A stretch of DNA of 19,507 nucleotides, taken from positions 1-19,507 of the forward strand of contig CANFVI010000016.1 in NCBI GenBank assembly GCA_947450405.1, given 5' to 3'. The position numbers were made by a program, and so were the translations under genes. Positions 15,495 through 19,507 of the stretch are shown one piece after another. This DNA comes from Flavobacteriales bacterium. Its GTDB lineage: Bacteria > Bacteroidota > Bacteroidia > NS11-12g > UBA955. The first letter of the stretch is position 1. The number at the start of each line of letters is the position of its first letter. Below the pieces are notes generated by a model. That model was not told the origin of the DNA, ran no database searches, and saw only the letters and a list, made by a program, of their open reading frames with translations.

Positions 15495-16967
15495 ATGAAA
15501 AAGCGTTTCGTGTTTATCTACATTTTATTAATTTTATTTAATTCAGCAACGGCCCAATCTAACGCCATTCTTGGACGCTGGTATGGAAAACTTGAAACGG
15601 GCTCATTCAACCTTGATTTATATTTCAACATAAAAACTTTGTCAATTGGCGACAATGAAACCATATACCAAACACGAATGGATGTGCCAATGCAGAATTT
15701 AAAAAACCATCCTTTTGATGAAACCAACTTTAAAAAGAAAAAACTAACCTTAGTTGATGGCAAATTGGGAATTTATTTTGAGGGAAAAATTACCGACACG
15801 AATAAAATTACGGGAACATTCAAACAACGAGGCAAATTAATTCCATTGACTTTAATTAAGTCTTATGGGGTTATTAACAATACAAAACCTCAAACTCCCA
15901 TTGCTCCCTTTCCATACAAATCAAAGCAAGTTTCATTTTCCAATCAAGATGGGAAAATTAAGTTTTCAGGAACCATAACCTATCCTAATTCTACTGATTC
16001 TGGTCAAAAATTTCCTTCCCTCATATTGTTTACTGGAAGTGGCGCCCAAGACAGAGACGAAAGCATTGGCAACCACAAACCATTTGCAGTGATTGCAGAC
16101 TACCTCACAAAGGCTGGATATGCAGTTTTAAGGGTTGACGACAGAGGAGCCGGATTCACAAAAGCCAGTCCTGATAAATTAAAATACACTACCGAAGACC
16201 TAATTGAAGATGGAGATGCTTATTTCAAATTCTTAGTGGCGCAACCTATGGTAAATATGAGTGAAATTTACTTGGTGGGACATTCAGAAGGTGGCAGTAT
16301 TGCAACGGGTGTTGCAAAGAAAAATCCTTCTGTTGCTGGAATCATTGGATTGGCACCCATGTTGGCAACATGGTCTGAAACCAATACGTATCAAAATTAT
16401 TGGGCTCTGAAAAACGGGGGTGTTGACTCATTGATCATTGAAAATTACATTGGATTACACAAATTATTGCTTTCTAAACTATGCAATGAACGAGAGATTC
16501 CAAATGATTCGATTTCTGCAACCATCATCCGTTTTTGCTATAACGAATGGAAAACCAATTCGATTTATGGAACAGATAAAATCAAGAAAAAAGTAATTTC
16601 TTATTTTGAAAAATCATATAAAGATAAATTTTTAACAGTTTTAAATGCTCAATACACAGCACTTTTTACCAATCCTTGGATGTTTAATTTTTTCAAAGTA
16701 ATACCATCTGCAGAACTTGTTCAATTAAGGATTCCGATTTTGGTTTTGCAAGGAAAATTAGACCAACAAATTTCATATACCCAAAGTGAAGATGTGGTTA
16801 AGATGCTCCAAACAGTTGGCAGAAATATTCAAATAGAAATTTTCGAAAACCACAACCATCTTATGCAACATTGCAAAACGGGAAATGTCAATGAATACTT
16901 TGACAATCAAGAGAGTTTTTCACCAGAAGTGTTAGAGGCAATTACTAATTGGCTGAAAGCCAATTAG
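15495..16967 (+). CDS. Secreted alpha/beta hydrolase (serine esterase/peptidase-like)
   Basis: A 490-residue protein. A signal peptide (MKKRFVFIYILLILFNSATAQ) is followed by a beta-rich N-terminal domain (about residues 22-125) starting ILGRWYGKLETG, of a type seen before secreted hydrolases in this phylum. The alpha/beta hydrolase domain has an oxyanion-region FTGSGAQDRDE, VLRVDDRGAGF, and the nucleophile elbow GHSEGG (Ser264). A probable acid follows in LVLQGKLDQQIS, and a His in ENHNHLMQH. It should act in the periplasm or outside the cell; the substrate cannot be read from sequence. ATG at 15495 gives a clean signal peptide; the open frame back to TTG 15468 would put nine unsuited residues ahead of it. 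It is convergent with pdxA. Confidence 0.87.
   Translation: MKKRFVFIYILLILFNSATAQSNAILGRWYGKLETGSFNLDLYFNIKTLSIGDNETIYQTRMDVPMQNLKNHPFDETNFKKKKLTLVDGKLGIYFEGKITDTNKITGTFKQRGKLIPLTLIKSYGVINNTKPQTPIAPFPYKSKQVSFSNQDGKIKFSGTITYPNSTDSGQKFPSLILFTGSGAQDRDESIGNHKPFAVIADYLTKAGYAVLRVDDRGAGFTKASPDKLKYTTEDLIEDGDAYFKFLVAQPMVNMSEIYLVGHSEGGSIATGVAKKNPSVAGIIGLAPMLATWSETNTYQNYWALKNGGVDSLIIENYIGLHKLLLSKLCNEREIPNDSISATIIRFCYNEWKTNSIYGTDKIKKKVISYFEKSYKDKFLTVLNAQYTALFTNPWMFNFFKVIPSAELVQLRIPILVLQGKLDQQISYTQSEDVVKMLQTVGRNIQIEIFENHNHLMQHCKTGNVNEYFDNQESFSPEVLEAITNWLKAN
16945..16967. repeat. 10-bp perfect inverted repeat over the hydrolase stop codon
   Basis: CTAATTGGCT (16945-16954) and AGCCAATTAG (16958-16967) are exact reverse complements around a GAA loop. 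The right arm ends with the TAG stop. No T-run follows on the plus strand, so it is not a standard intrinsic terminator, though it could protect the mRNA 3' end or bind a protein. Confidence 0.75.
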
Positions 16968-16968
16968 G

Positions 16969-17004
16969 GTTAGACAGGTTAGACAGGTTAGACAGATTAG
17001 ACAG
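16969..17004. repeat. 9-bp tandem repeat, four copies
   Basis: Three exact copies of GTTAGACAG (16969, 16978, 16987) are followed by ATTAGACAG (16996) and a partial fifth unit (ATT). The array starts one base after the hydrolase stop. A 9-bp unit keeps frame, but the array is non-coding here. Confidence 0.9.
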
Positions 17005-17020
17005 ATTGTTACTCGAAAAA

Positions 17021-17060
17021 CCTTTATAAACGCTTATAATCTTTTATAAACACTTATAAG
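17021..17060. repeat. 10-bp phased TTATAA tandem repeat, four copies
   Basis: The palindrome TTATAA recurs at 17024, 17034, 17044 and 17054, exactly one helical turn apart, within decamers of the form CNYTTATAAN. Alternate units match better, giving a 20-bp pair (17021-17040 and 17041-17060) identical at 17 of 20 positions. A decayed fifth unit may lie at 17061-17070. The array ends just before the pdxA stop. Confidence 0.85.
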
Positions 17061-17072
17061 CCTTTGAATTCC

Positions 17073-18137
17073 TTAGAAATCAATTCTAAACCTTTCTCTG
17101 CGTAATTCGGCGTATGGCAATGGATTTTTATAATCTTCAACGTGTTGCAAACGATTTTTTACAATTTTGATTGCATCAAAAATTGCTGCTCTGAAACTTA
17201 AAGTTTCTGCAGTTCCTTTTCCCACCAACGAATATGCAGTTCCATGATCTGGACTTGTTCTTACAACTGGAAGTCCTGCTGTGAAATTAACACCGTCATA
17301 AAACGCAAACGTTTTAAAAGGAATCAATCCTTGATCGTGGTACATTGCCAAAACTGCATCAAAAGTTTTGTATTGACCACTTCCGAAGAAACTGTCGGCA
17401 GAATATGGTCCATAAACCAATTTTCCTTGATCAAAAACAGTTTTAATTGCAGGTTGAATAATTGTTTGTTCTTCTTTGCCAAGCAAACCATTATCGCCTG
17501 CATGTGGATTTAATCCCAACACAGCAATTCTCGGTTTGGTGATTCCAAAGTCTTCACGAAGTGAATTAAACATCACATGTAGTTTATTAATAATTACATC
17601 TGATGTTAATGCTTTTCCCAATTCAGTAACTGGTATATGTTCAGTTGCCAAGGCAACGCGTATATCGTCACTTACCAAAAACATAGCATGATTATCTGCT
17701 TTCAAATAGTTGGCAATATAACCTGTATGTCCTGTGAAATTTTTAGAGTGAGGAGCAACTGTTGATTTATCTAGTGGCGCGGTAACCAATGCGTCTAAAT
17801 GATGCAAATCGTTCAAAGCAGCATCCAACGCTTTGAGAGCTTCTTTTCCTGCAACCTCACTTGCTACACCCATTTGAATTTCGATAGTTTCATCACTTGA
17901 AATCACCAAGTTCAATTTACCAGTAACGGCTTGTTCGGCAGATTTCACCAAATGATACATTGGATTTTCCATTCCCAGTGCCTTTTTATAAAAAGTAAAA
18001 GTTTTGGGAGATGCATACAAAACAGGAATACAATATTTATAAATACTCTCTTCTGCGAAAGTCTTCAAAATTAACTCCATTCCTATTCCATTTGGATCAC
18101 CTTGGGTGATTCCTACTTTAATCAACTTATTTTCCAT
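17073..18137 (-). CDS. pdxA: 4-hydroxythreonine-4-phosphate dehydrogenase PdxA
   Basis: A 354-residue full-length PdxA, which oxidises 4-phosphohydroxy-L-threonine with NAD in the DXP-dependent pathway to pyridoxal 5'-phosphate. Diagnostic motifs are GITQGDPNGIGME (9-21), FTGHTGYIANYL (134-145), ATEHIPV (metal His167), LGLNPHAGDNGLLGKEE (metal His212) and YHDQGLIPFK (metal His267). The family more often has GDPAGIG and GHTE; here these read GDPNGIG and GHTG, a variation I believe is common in Bacteroidota. It starts at ATG 18137, overlaps the aminopeptidase 3' end by 11 bp and is therefore probably translated from the same message. Cytoplasmic. Confidence 0.95.
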   Translation of the reverse strand: MENKLIKVGITQGDPNGIGMELILKTFAEESIYKYCIPVLYASPKTFTFYKKALGMENPMYHLVKSAEQAVTGKLNLVISSDETIEIQMGVASEVAGKEALKALDAALNDLHHLDALVTAPLDKSTVAPHSKNFTGHTGYIANYLKADNHAMFLVSDDIRVALATEHIPVTELGKALTSDVIINKLHVMFNSLREDFGITKPRIAVLGLNPHAGDNGLLGKEEQTIIQPAIKTVFDQGKLVYGPYSADSFFGSGQYKTFDAVLAMYHDQGLIPFKTFAFYDGVNFTAGLPVVRTSPDHGTAYSLVGKGTAETLSFRAAIFDAIKIVKNRLQHVEDYKNPLPYAELRRERFRIDF

Positions 18138-19507
18138 TGTATTTTTTCACGAAATAATTCAACATCATTCTAACACCAAAGCCAGTTCCACCTTGACCAA
18201 TATACCCTTTTGGAGCATGTGCAAAAGAAGTACCTGCAATATCAAAATGCAACCATTGGTATGCAGTAAAATGTTTTAAAAACATGGCTGCAGATTGAGC
18301 ACCACCAGCGCCTTTACCTAGATTTTTCAAATCACTTATTTCACCCTTCATTTCATCACCAAATTCAGGCCATAGTGGAAATTCAGCCATACGCTCGTAT
18401 ACCAATTCTCCGCTTTCTTTAATATCATTTTTTATTGAATCGGCAGCGGTTCCCATTACAGCACAACCATAACTACTTAAAGCTCCGGCTGCTGCTCCTG
18501 TTAATGTTGCAAAATCTATAACCAAAGATGGATCATATTTTTTAGCAAACGACAATGCATCGCACAATATTAATCTTCCCTCAGCATCTGTATTCAAAAC
18601 CTCAACTGTTGTGCCATCTAAAGTTGTGATAACATCACCTGGGCAAATTGCATTTTCACCAGGTCTGTTGTCGGTAGCAGGAACTAGTCCCATAACCCAA
18701 ACTGGCAAGTTCAATTTAGCTACTCCATACATAACAGCACCAACCACTGCTGATCCAGCCATATCGCATTTCATAAAATCCATGCTATTGGGAGTGGGTT
18801 TCAAACTCAATCCGCCTGTATCAAACACAACGCCCTTCCCTACCAAAACATAAGGTTGAGAATTTACTGCGTTTGCAGGCTTGTAATTCATAATTGTAAA
18901 AGACGGTGGTTCTTGACTGCCTTTGTTTACAGCTATTAAACCTCCCATTTTTTGACTTTCAATTTGGGCTTTGCCTAATATTTCAGTATCAAATCCTGCT
19001 TCTTTACCCAAAGTTTCAAAAGCATTTGCCAAAGCAGTGGCAGTGAGTGTATTTGATGGTTCATTTACCAAATCTCTCGCTTTAAAAACACTTTGAACAA
19101 TCAGTTTCAATGTTTCGAAACGTGCATTTTCTGCAACATTTAATTCTAACAATGGCAATTGAGTTGATGAAACTGCTGATTTTTTAAATCGGTTATATTG
19201 ATATTGGCTCAATAAAAATCCCTCAGCCAAGAAAAATGCTTCATCAGTTTGTAAGCCGTTGTATATCACTTGCAAACTTGCTAATTTCAAATCAGCAGCA
19301 GATTTCGCAATTCTTGAACCTTCAACACGAAGCCTTTCCGCTTCGGCATTCCCGGTTAATTTACCCAATTTTACCAAATAAAAATGTCCCTCAAAACCAA
19401 AATAATCATACCCGTATTTATCATCATTAAATAAAGTTTGAAAATATTTTACAACGTTTTCTGGCAGCCCAAGTTGGGCAATTTCACTGATATTTTGGAA
19501 GAGTACA
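18127..19507 (-). CDS. Leucyl aminopeptidase (M17), 5' end beyond the right edge
   Basis: About 459 residues of an M17 cytosol aminopeptidase are visible, close to full family length. The catalytic domain shows VGKGVVFDTGGLSLKP, FMKCDMAGSAAV and VLNTDAEGRLILCDAL, which carry the Lys, Asp and Glu ligands of the two-metal site. ATLTGAAAGALSSYG and WLHFDIAGTSFAH follow, with intact C-terminus. The frame continues open from the internal TTG at 19377 up to base 19507, encoding plausible protein (for example KYGYDYFGFEGHFYLVKLGK), so the true start is outside the window and no start inside it should be annotated. It removes N-terminal residues from peptides in the cytoplasm. It overlaps pdxA by 11 bp; the pairing has no obvious metabolic logic. 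Confidence 0.95.
   Translation of the reverse strand, partial: VLFQNISEIAQLGLPENVVKYFQTLFNDDKYGYDYFGFEGHFYLVKLGKLTGNAEAERLRVEGSRIAKSAADLKLASLQVIYNGLQTDEAFFLAEGFLLSQYQYNRFKKSAVSSTQLPLLELNVAENARFETLKLIVQSVFKARDLVNEPSNTLTATALANAFETLGKEAGFDTEILGKAQIESQKMGGLIAVNKGSQEPPSFTIMNYKPANAVNSQPYVLVGKGVVFDTGGLSLKPTPNSMDFMKCDMAGSAVVGAVMYGVAKLNLPVWVMGLVPATDNRPGENAICPGDVITTLDGTTVEVLNTDAEGRLILCDALSFAKKYDPSLVIDFATLTGAAAGALSSYGCAVMGTAADSIKNDIKESGELVYERMAEFPLWPEFGDEMKGEISDLKNLGKGAGGAQSAAMFLKHFTAYQWLHFDIAGTSFAHAPKGYIGQGGTGFGVRMMLNYFVKKYNGK

Noticed and set aside
16969..17060. CRISPR array or attachment site in the repeat-rich gap
   Set aside because: Units are 9 and 10 bp with no spacers, no cas genes are nearby, and there is no integrase or tRNA target next to it.
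19375..19377. TTG at 19377 as start of the aminopeptidase
   Set aside because: The frame stays open with protein-like sequence to the window edge, so this is an internal codon of a gene cut by the boundary.

Overview
This looks like a chromosomal stretch from a Bacteroidota bacterium. It is AT-rich. The family markers are a type B C-terminal sorting domain of the type IX secretion system on a 1,226-residue surface protein, a DUF5683 gene placed directly after parAB, and an absence of obvious Shine-Dalgarno sequences. TAnnTTTG-type -7 promoter boxes also fit; the one before the tRNA gene is a perfect match with a TTTG -33 element. The order within the phylum (Sphingobacteriales/Chitinophagales-like or Flavobacteriales-like) cannot be fixed from this window.

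Layout. Positions 1-108 (possibly to 141) on the minus strand hold the start of a divergent exported or lipoprotein gene that runs off the left edge. Positions 151-3359 form a tight plus-strand operon: UPF0173 metal-dependent hydrolase, ParA, ParB, DUF5683 membrane protein and a small TPR protein. Its genes overlap or lie only a few bases apart. It ends at a bidirectional hairpin terminator shared with a convergent Bax-inhibitor-1-like membrane protein (3434-4210, minus). Upstream of that on the minus strand is the giant secreted PKD-like-repeat protein (4254-7934).

Positions 7996-9066 (plus) encode a family 9 glycosyltransferase with cysteine clusters at both ends. It is followed by a tRNA gene with anticodon CAT (9140-9213) that has its own promoter and terminator. 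Positions 9274-12625 are a three-gene cell-surface acylation module: an MBOAT membrane O-acyltransferase flanked by two different membrane-anchored SGNH-like proteins, all three with non-ATG starts. A beta-CASP metallo-beta-lactamase-fold hydrolase (12716-14134), a multi-spanning GT-C-like glycosyltransferase (14162-15412) and a secreted alpha/beta hydrolase (15495-16967) follow.

The hydrolase converges on pdxA (17073-18137, minus). The 105-bp gap between them contains two unrelated short tandem repeats, one of which places TTATAA at exactly 10-bp intervals. pdxA overlaps the 3' end of a leucyl aminopeptidase gene that runs off the right edge.

Functional reading. The left operon combines chromosome segregation with envelope-associated accessory proteins. 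The centre is dominated by envelope work: an exported adhesin-like protein, glycosyl transfer and O-acylation of a surface polymer. The right end is housekeeping metabolism (pyridoxal phosphate synthesis, peptide turnover). I see no phage, insertion sequence, CRISPR array, toxin-antitoxin or defence locus. No gene-free stretch exceeds 300 bases. I found no convincing undescribed multi-gene system; the most unusual items are the dual-SGNH/MBOAT module, the Cys-flanked GT9, the phased TTATAA repeat and the run of promoter-like boxes abutting start codons.
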